Source: Treponema sp.
Lineage (GTDB): Bacteria; Spirochaetota; Spirochaetia; Treponematales; Treponemataceae
Direction of reading: 5' to 3'
Length of the DNA stretch: 51,821 nt
Assembly: GCA_024400955.1 (NCBI GenBank)
Contig: JAKSLY010000019.1
Span: 1 to 51,821 of the forward strand
Numbering within the stretch: the stretch's first letter is position 1; each line of letters begins with the position of its first letter. Shown here piece after piece: positions 16,669 through 24,901 of the stretch. A program made the position numbers and the translations under genes. A model generated the notes under the pieces. The model ran no database searches, was not told where the DNA came from, and worked only from the letters and a program-made list of their open reading frames with translations.

Positions 16669-17419
16669 AAATGACATTCATTCAGTGTATCTCGATGGAG
16701 AGCTTCCGGAAGAATTTGTGGAGCAGTACGAAGCCCATGTTTCGTCCTGCAGCAAGTGCAGTGCAAGGCTGGAAAAGCTGCGGAAGCTGAATTCCATCAT
16801 TGCTTCCGATGCATCTTCCATCATGTTCACCAGAGAACAGCTTGATGACAGCTTTAAGAGGCTTGAAGCCCGTCTTTCATATTCGCGTTTTGCCGCTGAA
16901 GAAAGAAAATTCAACAGCGATATATATAGAAGAAACAACTTTAATGTAGCCCTAAGGTATTTTGCAGCAGGGGCAGCTGCGGTTTTGGTTCTGGCACTGC
17001 TTCCCGGCAGCCTTGTTTTCCGGGGCAGGTCGGCTGGGGGTGCAAGGCCGGGGACAGCCTACGTGGAACGCCAGTTTACCCCGGTGGCCCGTAGTTCCAT
17101 GAGCAAGAAATCCGACATGGTTCGCTTTGACGGCGGGGTCGATTCCTCACACCTGTCTTCCTTCCTGTCATCGGGCAATGCCTTGAATTCCCCAAGGGGG
17201 TATGCAACCTTGGTTGGGGACAGAAGTTCAAGGCCAGTCATGGGCATGGCGGTTTCCAATTCTTCCATTGACCACGGGCGCTCAGCTTCACTTTTGTCTG
17301 ACTACGACGTTTTCTGTCCGGAAGAGTATTCCAGGAAAGACCTGAGTGTTTTTGCGGACGGGGATTCCTATTCGCTGCCTGTGCCTCTGGTTGACATGTC
17401 TTTCATTTCTAGCAAGTAA
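16652..17419 (+). CDS. Membrane-bound zinc-finger anti-sigma factor
   Basis: A 255-residue protein. The first ~40 residues hold a zf-HC2-like anti-sigma site: LDGELPEEF, then His29, Cys33 and Cys36 in HVSSCSKC. One transmembrane helix is at about residues 100-120 (YFAAGAAAVLVLALLPGSLVF). The ~130 residues after it face the periplasm, are Ser-rich and unlike anything I know. It probably binds the sigma factor encoded just upstream and releases it on an envelope signal. The ATG follows AGGAGAAG inside the sigma gene. Confidence 0.82.
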   Translation: MSTCPENDIHSVYLDGELPEEFVEQYEAHVSSCSKCSARLEKLRKLNSIIASDASSIMFTREQLDDSFKRLEARLSYSRFAAEERKFNSDIYRRNNFNVALRYFAAGAAAVLVLALLPGSLVFRGRSAGGARPGTAYVERQFTPVARSSMSKKSDMVRFDGGVDSSHLSSFLSSGNALNSPRGYATLVGDRSSRPVMGMAVSNSSIDHGRSASLLSDYDVFCPEEYSRKDLSVFADGDSYSLPVPLVDMSFISSK

Positions 17420-17430
17420 GGATTCATGAA

Positions 17431-19134
17431 TTGAGCATCTTTTCGGAATATAAGTATCTTATCAGAAAGTCGCCTGCAGTGCGCACTGTTACCGCCATTG
17501 CATTCATTCTTCTTGCGGCTTTTTTGCTGAAGGTTTTCTCCACCAACGTAATCAGGAAACCGGTCATTGCTTCCGTTGACCCCCAGATTGGCTATCCGGG
17601 GGACGAGATGACCATCAGGGGTTCCGGCTTTGGAACTTCCAAGGATTCTTCCTATGTGGAGATTGCAGGCTCCAGGGTAACTTCCAGTGCATACAAGGTT
17701 TGGCGTGATGACGAGATTCGCCTTGTCCTTCCATCAAACGTTCAGGATGGTCTTGTAATCGTGGGTACTTCTTCCGGCAGGTCGGACCCGGCATTCTTTG
17801 CCAATGAGGCTGGAATTCCCGTGGCCGTCAGGATGGACCCAGGTACTTCAATTCCTTCCATTGTATCGGTTTCTGTTGAAAGCGCAGTCATCGGCCAGAC
17901 CATTACCCTTAACGGTTCCCACTTTGGAAATGCAAGGGGTTCTTCGGAAGTTTACTTTTCCGCAGCTGCTGATGAAAGCCATTCTCCTGCCGCTTCGGAC
18001 CAGAATGGAGAAAAGAACGATGCATGGATTGCCGCAAGCGAGACCAACTTTGATTATGTTGCATGGTCGGATTCAGAAATTCAGGTGAGGGTTCCGGACG
18101 GTGCAACGACAGGTTCCGTGTACATCCAGACTGAACGCGGTTCAAGCGGTTCCAAGAAGCTTGGCATTTCTTTCCCTGCCGGAAAAAAGCAGTATGCCAA
18201 CAAGAGAACCTATGTCATTCAGACTTGCGCCGACATTTCCAACCATGTGGCCACCCAGGAAAGCACCATCCTGCTTTACATTCCAAAGCCCCAGATTTCT
18301 TCCTTCCAGCCTTCTGCTGAACTTAACGAAGTGTTCCCCGATCCATTCATCGTGGACGACATGTACAACATCATTCACAAGAAGCAGCTCAACGAAATCG
18401 TTAACAACAAGCAGAGGTTCAGCCAGACTTATGTTGTAAGTTCCTACTGCATCAGGAGCAGCGTTAATCCAAAGGGAATCACATATTACAAGAACCGCAA
18501 TTCCCCTGTGTTCCAGCGCTTTACGACTCCGGACATGTGCGTTCAGAGCGACAGCCAGCTGGTCAAGGATTTTCTTGAGTCCATTGACACCGCGGAAAAG
18601 AATCCATATCTTTTTGCACGCAGCGTTTACGACTACTTTATTGCAAACTTTAAGATCAATGAAAAGATTCGTTCAGGCGATGCAGTGTTTACCGACTTGA
18701 TCCGCAGGAAGAAGGGTGATGCCTATGACTTTGCAATTCTGTATGCTGCGGTTCTTCGCGCAAAGGGAATTCCTTGCATACCTTGCGGCGGAATCCTTGT
18801 CCACAACAAGTCTACGGTGACACCACACTGGTGGGTTGAGATCTATTTTGAAAACTACGGATGGCTTCCGGTGGATCCAGCCCTGGGTGCAGGTCTTGAA
18901 TTTGAACCTTTCATCACCATCGACAACCGTACCGAATTCTACTTTGGAAATTTGGACAACCAGCATGTTGCATTTAGCCGCGGATTCAGGCAGATCAAGC
19001 AGTCGCAGGAAAACAGCCGCATCGTTTACAGGCCGCGCACCTATGCACTGCAGTCAATCTGGGAAGAAAGCGGGGATGCCACGTCGAGCTACAGTTCCCT
19101 GTGGAATAATCCGATTATTCAAGGTATATATTAG
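17431..19134 (+). CDS. Membrane-anchored TIG-domain and transglutaminase-like protein
   Basis: A 567-residue protein. A single helix at about residues 15-35 anchors it; the rest should be periplasmic. Two IPT/TIG immunoglobulin-like domains follow (about 45-130 with GYPGDEMTIRGSGFG, and 145-255 with VIGQTITLNGSHFG). A transglutaminase-like fold is at about 385-505: the His is in TPHWWVEIYFENYGW and the Asp in LPVDPALG. At the nucleophile position the protein reads KGDAYDFAILYAAVLRAKGIP, with Ala where the family has Cys, so it is probably not an active enzyme. The start is TTG at 17431, 8 nt after AAGGA. It is 11 bp behind the anti-sigma gene and likely part of the same regulon. Confidence 0.78.
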   Translation: MSIFSEYKYLIRKSPAVRTVTAIAFILLAAFLLKVFSTNVIRKPVIASVDPQIGYPGDEMTIRGSGFGTSKDSSYVEIAGSRVTSSAYKVWRDDEIRLVLPSNVQDGLVIVGTSSGRSDPAFFANEAGIPVAVRMDPGTSIPSIVSVSVESAVIGQTITLNGSHFGNARGSSEVYFSAAADESHSPAASDQNGEKNDAWIAASETNFDYVAWSDSEIQVRVPDGATTGSVYIQTERGSSGSKKLGISFPAGKKQYANKRTYVIQTCADISNHVATQESTILLYIPKPQISSFQPSAELNEVFPDPFIVDDMYNIIHKKQLNEIVNNKQRFSQTYVVSSYCIRSSVNPKGITYYKNRNSPVFQRFTTPDMCVQSDSQLVKDFLESIDTAEKNPYLFARSVYDYFIANFKINEKIRSGDAVFTDLIRRKKGDAYDFAILYAAVLRAKGIPCIPCGGILVHNKSTVTPHWWVEIYFENYGWLPVDPALGAGLEFEPFITIDNRTEFYFGNLDNQHVAFSRGFRQIKQSQENSRIVYRPRTYALQSIWEESGDATSSYSSLWNNPIIQGIY

Positions 19135-19150
19135 GGATACAAAAAATAGT

Positions 19151-19245
19151 GTCATTCCGAACTTGATTCGGAATCCATGCACAATATACAATGGATAGTA
19201 TAGATGCTGTGCGAAGCCGCCGAAGGCAAATATAGTCAGCATGGC
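19151..19245. repeat. Interspersed GTCATTCCGAAC-type repeat, copy A
   Basis: About 95 bp that match 51017-51104 in several blocks: the GTCAT-CCGAACTT left end with its own small hairpin (CCGAAC/GTTCGG type), ACACAATAT/GCACAATAT, TAGATGCTG, and CGAAGCCGCCGAAGGC. The right end TCAGCATGGC is roughly the inverse of the left end. Both copies lie in intergenic DNA, in the same orientation. Comparable hairpin repeats are common in spirochaetes and other phyla. Confidence 0.75.
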
Positions 19246-19284
19246 GTTATTTTTTTGACATATTCGACGATTTTTGGAGGAAAT

Positions 19285-20019
19285 ATGAAGACTAAAGTTT
19301 TAAGCGTAGGCGGATCGATCATTGCTCCTGATGGAGTTGATACTGACCTTCTTTTGAATTTTTCAAGGATGATTAATAAGTGGCTTGATGCAAATCCTGA
19401 CGGACGCCTTATCTTTGTTGCTGGTGGCGGTGCTCCTGCCCGCGTTTACCAGAACGCATACAGGAAGGTTGCATCCGGTTTTGATGAAAGCCAGAAGAAG
19501 AACCTTTCCTTTGCCAATGACGAAGAGACAAACTACGCATGCGACTGGATTGGAATCATGGCCACAAGACTTAATGCCCAAATCCTTAAGACATGCTTTG
19601 GTCCCCTTTGCAAGGAAGAAGTTGTAACCGATCCTACAAAGGCCGGTGACTTTACGGGAAGAATCCTTGTTGCTGCAGGATGGAAGCCTGGATTCTCAAC
19701 GGACAATGATGCAGTTCTTCTCGCAGAAAAATTCAATGCAGACACTGTAGTTAATCTTTCAAACATTGAAAAGGTTTACACTGACGACCCACGCAAGAAT
19801 CCTGATGCAAAGCCTATTGACAGCATAAGCTGGGCAGACTTCCGCAAGATGGTTGGCGATGAGTGGGTTCCAGGAAAGAACTGCCCCTTTGACCCGATTG
19901 CATCAAAGAAGGCACAGGAACTTGGCCTTAAGGTTATCTGCGCCGCAGGAAAGAACATTGAAAACCTTGAATCCATCCTGAACGACGGTTCCTATGTTGG
20001 AACAACGATCGCCGGCTGA
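19285..20019 (+). CDS. pyrH: UMP kinase, archaeal/spirochaetal type
   Basis: A 244-residue amino-acid-kinase-fold enzyme that phosphorylates UMP to UDP. It starts MKTKVLSVGGSIIAPDG (the Lys/GGS phosphate loop), followed by VAGGGAPARVYQNAYR and STDNDAVLLAEKFNADTVVNLSNIEKVYTDDPR... (the nucleotide site with NIEKVYTDDP). Lacking the usual bacterial PyrH pattern, it fits the group shared by archaea and spirochaetes. The ATG at 19285 follows GGAGG by 5 nt. The lipoprotein gene follows after 3 bp. Confidence 0.92.
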   Translation: MKTKVLSVGGSIIAPDGVDTDLLLNFSRMINKWLDANPDGRLIFVAGGGAPARVYQNAYRKVASGFDESQKKNLSFANDEETNYACDWIGIMATRLNAQILKTCFGPLCKEEVVTDPTKAGDFTGRILVAAGWKPGFSTDNDAVLLAEKFNADTVVNLSNIEKVYTDDPRKNPDAKPIDSISWADFRKMVGDEWVPGKNCPFDPIASKKAQELGLKVICAAGKNIENLESILNDGSYVGTTIAG

Positions 20020-20022
20020 TCC

Positions 20023-20604
20023 ATGAAGAATCATCTGTTTTTAGTCTGTGCTGCAGTTGCCGTCATCCTGACTTCCTGCGTTTCTTCCAACAGGGGGAAG
20101 AGTGCCGTTTCAAGAAACCTGAGCGACAGGGGAGTCAAGAACAGCAGGCAGCTTACGGAATTTTTCATGAGGAATAATCCCGATGCCGACATTGAGCAGG
20201 TAAGGCGCCTTGCTTCCTATTACATAGAAGAGGGAAACCGTGAAGGCATAAACAGCGACTGTGCTTTTGTCCAGATGTGCCACGAAACGGGATTCCTGAA
20301 ATTCGGGAATCTTGTCACCCCGGAGATGCACAACTACTGCGGACTGGGAGCCATCGACGAGAACCAGCGGGGACTTTACTTTGAGACGGAACAGCTTGGC
20401 GTGCGTGCCCACATTCAGCACCTTCATGCCTATGCAAAGCCGGAGGGATTCATACTGAACAATGACTGTGTGGATCCAAGGTACAGGTACGTAAAGAGGG
20501 GACGTGCTCCCACAATCGAAGGCCTGGCCGGAACCTGGGCTGCCGACAGGGAATACGCCATTAAGCTTGAGAACAAGCTTTCCCAGCTTGAAAGGATAAA
20601 GTGA
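20023..20604 (+). CDS. Glucosaminidase-like lipoprotein
   Basis: A 193-residue protein with a lipoprotein signal peptide (VAVILTSC, Cys19-20). The mature part resembles the glucosaminidase (muramidase-like) domain: FVQMCHETGFLKFGNLVTPEMHNYCGLGA holds the conserved Glu after H, and VRAHIQHLHAYA and YAIKLENKLSQL follow the family pattern. It may trim peptidoglycan; I cannot show activity. It starts 3 bp after the UMP kinase stop and ends at a strong terminator. Confidence 0.8.
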   Translation: MKNHLFLVCAAVAVILTSCVSSNRGKSAVSRNLSDRGVKNSRQLTEFFMRNNPDADIEQVRRLASYYIEEGNREGINSDCAFVQMCHETGFLKFGNLVTPEMHNYCGLGAIDENQRGLYFETEQLGVRAHIQHLHAYAKPEGFILNNDCVDPRYRYVKRGRAPTIEGLAGTWAADREYAIKLENKLSQLERIK

Positions 20605-20614
20605 TTGATGAAGG

Positions 20615-20651
20615 GGAGATGCCTTTGGTTTAAGGGCGTCTCCTTTTTTTT
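20615..20651 (+). terminator. Rho-independent terminator after the lipoprotein gene
   Basis: A 12-bp stem (GGAGATGCC...GGCGTCTCC, two G-U pairs) followed by eight T. It lies between convergent genes; its T-run reaches the tetR stop codon. Confidence 0.88.
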
Positions 20652-21276
20652 ATTGGAGCGTGGAAGTAAAGTATTCGATCAGGTGGTTTATCTGTTCCAG
20701 GTGTTTTTCCTGAACATCCTTCCGGTTTTCTTCCGGAGTGTGGCGTCCGAGGATCATGTGGGTCTTCATCAGGTCAGTCAGGGCTGCACAAAACCACACT
20801 GCTGCTGAATGAATCCTGTCTTCCTGTGCGGAAATCTTTCCGTTTTTTTCGAGGGATGTCAGAACCGTGATTGTCTGCTGCACAAGCTTACGGCTTTCTG
20901 CAGAAACGATTTCCTTTGCCTGAGGATCAAAGTACTTCTGGCTTTCAAGAAAAGTGTATATCTCAAGCATGGGGCTTTTTTCGTGCATCTTTATGTATCG
21001 TCCGGCAATTCCCTTGAGAACCGTATCTGCAGGATATTTTTTTGTAACGCCGTCCATGTTTTCCGGAATGAAGGAAATTGCTTCCATATAAGAGGCGCAG
21101 GATTCCAGGGTCTTGGTGATGATGTCCTCGCGGCTTTCAAAGTGGTTGTAGAGGGAGGCTTTTTTTATTCCCAGCTGGGATGCTATGTCCGAAAGGCTTG
21201 CAGCTCCGCATGATTTTTTGTATGAAGCGTCAAGAAAGGCCCTGATGACTCCTTCCTGTGTAATTTTTTCTGACAA
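20650..21276 (-). CDS. TetR/AcrR-family transcriptional regulator
   Basis: A 208-residue repressor-like protein. The N-terminal helix-turn-helix reads AASLSDIASQLGIKKASLYNHFESREDIITK, a classic TetR DNA-binding domain; the rest is the helical ligand domain. I chose TTG at 21276 because GGAGG lies 5 nt upstream and the resulting N-terminus (LSEKITQEGVIRAFLDASY) fits the family; an ATG at 21333 would add 19 atypical residues. It faces away from the DtxR-type gene across 330 bp that contain a hairpin-rich repeat. The ligand is unknown. Confidence 0.88.
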   Translation of the reverse strand: MSEKITQEGVIRAFLDASYKKSCGAASLSDIASQLGIKKASLYNHFESREDIITKTLESCASYMEAISFIPENMDGVTKKYPADTVLKGIAGRYIKMHEKSPMLEIYTFLESQKYFDPQAKEIVSAESRKLVQQTITVLTSLEKNGKISAQEDRIHSAAVWFCAALTDLMKTHMILGRHTPEENRKDVQEKHLEQINHLIEYFTSTLQ

Positions 21277-21402
21277 ATTGCCCTCCGTTGATGCGGGAAC
21301 TTTCTGAAGACGGCAAGTTCTTGCCCCAAGCATCCATTTTAATTTTATTATAGCTTGGTTTTTCTTTCAAGGTTTCCCACATGAATTTTATGTAGCGTTT
21401 TC

Positions 21403-21513
21403 CGCAAAGGATTGTAGCAACTGCGAAGCAGTCCACCGCAAGCGAAGTAGTAACCGAAGGTTACGGATGAGTGCGGAGGATGGAGCGGCAGCGGAATTGC
21501 GGAAAGCCTGGTT
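21403..21513. repeat. Intergenic hairpin-rich repeat-like element
   Basis: A row of short hairpins with GAA-type loops: CTGC-gaa-GCAG (about 21421-21431), GTAACC-gaa-GGTTAC (about 21449-21463), and TTCCGC near the left end with GCGGAA at the right. The build resembles 150-286. It lies in the divergent tetR/mntR region, which otherwise shows no gene. Function unknown; probably a dispersed repeat. Confidence 0.5.
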
Positions 21514-21603
21514 TTTGCGTGAGCAAAAATGTGGCCGTCCAATGGTATAGCAGAAAATCCATTCTAGGTGTATAATATGGCACACTTTTTTTATGGAGAT
21601 TTT

Positions 21604-21987
21604 ATGTCAGAGATTCATGAGTCTGGTGAAGATTATCTTGAGGCCATATTGGTTCTCAAGAAGGAAAACGGCGTGGCACGCTCTGTTGATGTTGCAAAGC
21701 ATCTTGGAGTTTCAAAGCCCAGTGTAAGCCGTGCCATGGGAATCCTCATGGAAAACGGGTATGTCATTTTAAGTTCCATTGGTTCTCTTGAATTGACGGA
21801 AAAGGGAAAGGAAAAGGCTCAGTCAATTTATTCCCGCCACATTCTCCTGACAAAATTTCTTCAGGTCATAACCGGTGTAAGCGAAGAACAGGCGGAAGCA
21901 AATGCATGCCGCATTGAACACGACATCGATGATGACATAAAGGTTGGCATTGAAAAATGGATGGAAAAAAACGGAGGAATGAACTAA
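21604..21987 (+). CDS. DtxR/MntR-family metal-dependent regulator
   Basis: A 127-residue protein matching the short MntR-like branch: the winged helix is at residues 1-65 (SGEDYLEAILVLKKENGVARSVDVAKHLGVSKPSVSRAMGIL...), then the dimerisation and metal region with ILLTKFLQVITGVSEEQAEANACRIEHDIDDD, where the Cys/Glu/His residues are typical metal ligands. It has no SH3-like C-terminal domain. The ATG at 21604 follows TGGAGATTTT. argH begins 2 bp after its stop, an unusual partner for a metal regulator. Confidence 0.88.
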   Translation: MSEIHESGEDYLEAILVLKKENGVARSVDVAKHLGVSKPSVSRAMGILMENGYVILSSIGSLELTEKGKEKAQSIYSRHILLTKFLQVITGVSEEQAEANACRIEHDIDDDIKVGIEKWMEKNGGMN

Positions 21988-21989
21988 TT

Positions 21990-23417
21990 ATGGCTGCAAA
22001 TAGTCACGGAACACATACAGACGACAATCACAAGGCTCTCTGGTCAGGCCGCTTTGCAGAAGGACCTGATGCAGCTGCAGTGGAATTTGAAACTTCAATT
22101 TTTGTGGACGAGCGCATGGCTCTTGATGACATTCACGGTTCCATTGCCCATGCACAGATGCTTGGCGAATGCGGAATCATCGCCATGAAGGAAAGCGATG
22201 CAATCGTAAAGGGACTTAAGTCCATCGAGAAGGATCTTGAAAGCGGAAAACTTTCCATCGACTACAGCGCGGAAGACATTCATTCCTTTGTAGAGGCAAC
22301 GTTGACTGACCGCATCGGGGAGCCTGGAAAAAAGCTTCACACGGGACGCAGCCGTAACGACCAGATTGCCCTGGACGAGCGCCTTTATTTAAGAAGAATA
22401 ATTCCTTGCCTGCAGAATGAAATCATCACGTTGATTGAAACCCTGACTGACATTGCAGACAAAAACAAGAAGACTTTGCTTACGGGATACACCCACATGC
22501 AGCATGCACAGCCAGGAACCCTGGCACAGCATCTCATGGCATGGGCAACAATGCTAAAGCGCGACTGGCTCCGTCTTGAAGACAGCCTTAAGCGCGTGAG
22601 TCTTTCACCGCTTGGAGCAGGTGCACTCCAGGGAAGCACCCTTCCCCTGGACCGCGAGCTTGTTGCAAAAAAACTCGGCTTTGATGGAGTTACGGAAAAT
22701 TCCCTGGATACATCGGCTGACCGCGACTACTGCATCGAATTTACTTCCGACTTTGCAATCTTGCAGAGCCACCTTAGCCGCATGTGCGAGGAAGTTGTCC
22801 TTTGGTCCACCACGGAATTCTCTTTCATCGAGCTTAGTGAAAAGTGGTCAACAGGTTCTTCAATCATGCCGCAGAAAAAGAATCCTGACTTTGCAGAGCT
22901 TATCCGCGGAAGGACAGGAAAGGTTTACGGAGACCTGATCAACCTTCTTACCATGGTAAAGGGACTTCCGCTTGCCTACGACCGCGACATGCAGGAAGAC
23001 AAGGCTCCGCTTTTTGAAGCCCTTGATACGGTTGAAGGAAACATCAAGGTGTTTACTGCAATGATTTCTTCTGCAAAATGGAACGCGGAAAATCTTGCAG
23101 CTTCATGTGAAGGCGGATTTGCAAATGCTACGGACCTGGCAGAATACCTTGTTCGCAAGGGAATGCCATTCCGCACGGCCCACACCGTTTCTGCAACTGC
23201 CGTAAGAAAAGCCATCGAGGCAGGCCTTGAGAAAATCGAGGACCTTTGCATCGAGGAACTCCAGCAGTGCTCAAAGCTTATCGAGGAAGATGTTTACGAC
23301 TGCCTGTCACCTGTTGCATGTGTTGAACATCGTCAGACAACCGGCGCTCCTTCTTCAAAAACGGTAGGCGTACAGATCCGCAACATGAAGAAATTCTGCG
23401 CCAAAAGCGTAAAATGA
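21990..23417 (+). CDS. argH: Argininosuccinate lyase
   Basis: A 475-residue enzyme of the fumarase/aspartase superfamily; it splits argininosuccinate into arginine and fumarate. The signature GSSIMPQKKNPD is present, with TGRSRNDQIALDERLYLR and HMQHAQPGTLAQHLMAW upstream, and length is normal. The ATG at 21990 was chosen because the product then starts MAANSHGTHTDDNHKALWSGRF; GGAGG lies 12 nt upstream inside the DtxR-type gene. No argG is in the window. An ABC transporter for polar amino acids follows 48 bp later. Confidence 0.96.
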   Translation: MAANSHGTHTDDNHKALWSGRFAEGPDAAAVEFETSIFVDERMALDDIHGSIAHAQMLGECGIIAMKESDAIVKGLKSIEKDLESGKLSIDYSAEDIHSFVEATLTDRIGEPGKKLHTGRSRNDQIALDERLYLRRIIPCLQNEIITLIETLTDIADKNKKTLLTGYTHMQHAQPGTLAQHLMAWATMLKRDWLRLEDSLKRVSLSPLGAGALQGSTLPLDRELVAKKLGFDGVTENSLDTSADRDYCIEFTSDFAILQSHLSRMCEEVVLWSTTEFSFIELSEKWSTGSSIMPQKKNPDFAELIRGRTGKVYGDLINLLTMVKGLPLAYDRDMQEDKAPLFEALDTVEGNIKVFTAMISSAKWNAENLAASCEGGFANATDLAEYLVRKGMPFRTAHTVSATAVRKAIEAGLEKIEDLCIEELQQCSKLIEEDVYDCLSPVACVEHRQTTGAPSSKTVGVQIRNMKKFCAKSVK

Positions 23418-23465
23418 TTTTGTAACTTGCAGGGCAAAGTCCCTGTTTTTTTAAGAGGTATTAAA

Positions 23466-24236
23466 ATGAAGAAAATTGCTGCACTTATTTGTGGTCTTAT
23501 GGTTTGCCTTTCAATGGCATCTGCAAAGAAAAAGGATTCAGGAAAGTTTGTGCTTGGCCTTGATGATGCATTCCCTCCAATGGGATTCCGCAATGCAGGA
23601 AATGAAATCGTTGGTTACGATGTTGAACTTGCTGCAGAAGTTTGCAAGCGCCTTGGCCTCGTTCTCGTTTGCCAGCCAATCGACTGGTCTGCAAAGGAAA
23701 TGGAACTTAACACAGGTAAGATCGACTGCATCTGGAACGGTTTCACAATGACTGAAGAACGCCAGCAGAAGATGCTTTTTACTGAACCATACCTTGAAAA
23801 CGCACAGGTTGTTGTAGTTCGCAAGGATTCAGGCCTTTCAACTCTTGCAGACCTTGCAGGAAAGAAGGTTGGCGTTCAGGCAGGTTCATCTGCACAGGAT
23901 GCAATTGACGGTGATTCAGCATTCAAGGCAAGCCTTAAGGAAGTTGTTGAATTCCAGGAAAACGTTACAGCTCTCAATGACCTTGAGACAAAGAACATCG
24001 ACGCTGTTGTAATGGATCTTGTTGTTGCAGAATACAGCATTAAGCAGGGAAAGAAGAGCCTTACAGTTCTCTCTGAATCCCTTGCACCAGAAAAGTACGG
24101 TATTGCATTCAGCAGGAAGAACAAGGTTCTCCGCGACAAGGTTCAGAATGCACTTGAAGAAATGGCAAAGGATGGCAAGCTTGCTGAAATCACGATCAAG
24201 TGGTTTGACAAGGACATCTCCAAGATCGGAAAGTAA
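23466..24236 (+). CDS. Polar amino-acid ABC transporter, substrate-binding protein
   Basis: A 256-residue family 3 solute-binding protein with a signal peptide (MKKIAALICGLMVCLSMASA) that lacks a lipobox at the cleavage site, so it is probably soluble in the periplasm. FVLGLDDAFPPMGFRNAGNEIVGYDVELAAEV... and CIWNGFTMTEERQQKMLFTEPY are family hallmarks. The substrate is not certain; the neighbour argH makes arginine or a related amino acid a reasonable guess. The ATG follows AGAGGTATTAAA. Confidence 0.92.
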   Translation: MKKIAALICGLMVCLSMASAKKKDSGKFVLGLDDAFPPMGFRNAGNEIVGYDVELAAEVCKRLGLVLVCQPIDWSAKEMELNTGKIDCIWNGFTMTEERQQKMLFTEPYLENAQVVVVRKDSGLSTLADLAGKKVGVQAGSSAQDAIDGDSAFKASLKEVVEFQENVTALNDLETKNIDAVVMDLVVAEYSIKQGKKSLTVLSESLAPEKYGIAFSRKNKVLRDKVQNALEEMAKDGKLAEITIKWFDKDISKIGK

Positions 24237-24238
24237 AA

Positions 24239-24901
24239 TTGACTGAATATATTTCCAGCCTTAATCTGAACAAGCTGATTCCAGCCATGCTCAAGAGCAC
24301 TGGAATCACCCTTGAGGTTTTTGTTCTCGTACTGCTCTTTTCCGTTCCGCTGGCTCTGCTCATCTGCTTTGGACGCATGTCCAGGTTCAGGATTGTGGCA
24401 GAGATCACAAAATTTTTTCTTCTTGTGATTCGCGGAACTCCCCTGATGCTCCAGCTGATCTTTGTTTACTTTGCACCGCAGATGCTTTTTCAGGTTGGCT
24501 TTGACCGCTTTACCGCCGGCATTGTTGCCATGGTGATAAATTATGCTGCATATTTTGCAGAAATCTATCGCGGCGGCATTCAGTCAATTCCCCAGGGGCA
24601 GTACGATGCATCAAAGGTTCTTGGCTTTACCAAAAACCAGACTTTCATCCGCATCGTGATGCCTCAGGTAATCAAGAAGATAATTCCCCCAATGGGAAAC
24701 GAAGTCATCACCCTGGTAAAGGATACGGCCCTCATTCAGGTTCTTGGTGTTGCTGAACTTTTCCATGTTGCAAAAACCCAGAGTGGCGCCCTCGTAAGCG
24801 TAGTGCCTCTCTTTATCGCAGGCCTTTTCTACTTTGTCATGAACTGGGGCGTTTCAAAAGTCTTTGATGTTACGGAGAAGAAACTTGACTACTACAACTG
24901 A
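24239..24901 (+). CDS. Polar amino-acid ABC transporter, permease
   Basis: A 220-residue HisM/GlnP-type permease with about five helices and the docking loop YRGGIQSIPQGQYDASKVLGF, plus VIRGTPLMLQLIFVYF, typical of the family. The start is TTG at 24239, 2 bp after the stop of the binding protein, with GGAAAG 5 nt upstream. The ATPase gene overlaps its end by 17 bp, so all three proteins are translated in step. Confidence 0.93.
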   Translation: MTEYISSLNLNKLIPAMLKSTGITLEVFVLVLLFSVPLALLICFGRMSRFRIVAEITKFFLLVIRGTPLMLQLIFVYFAPQMLFQVGFDRFTAGIVAMVINYAAYFAEIYRGGIQSIPQGQYDASKVLGFTKNQTFIRIVMPQVIKKIIPPMGNEVITLVKDTALIQVLGVAELFHVAKTQSGALVSVVPLFIAGLFYFVMNWGVSKVFDVTEKKLDYYN

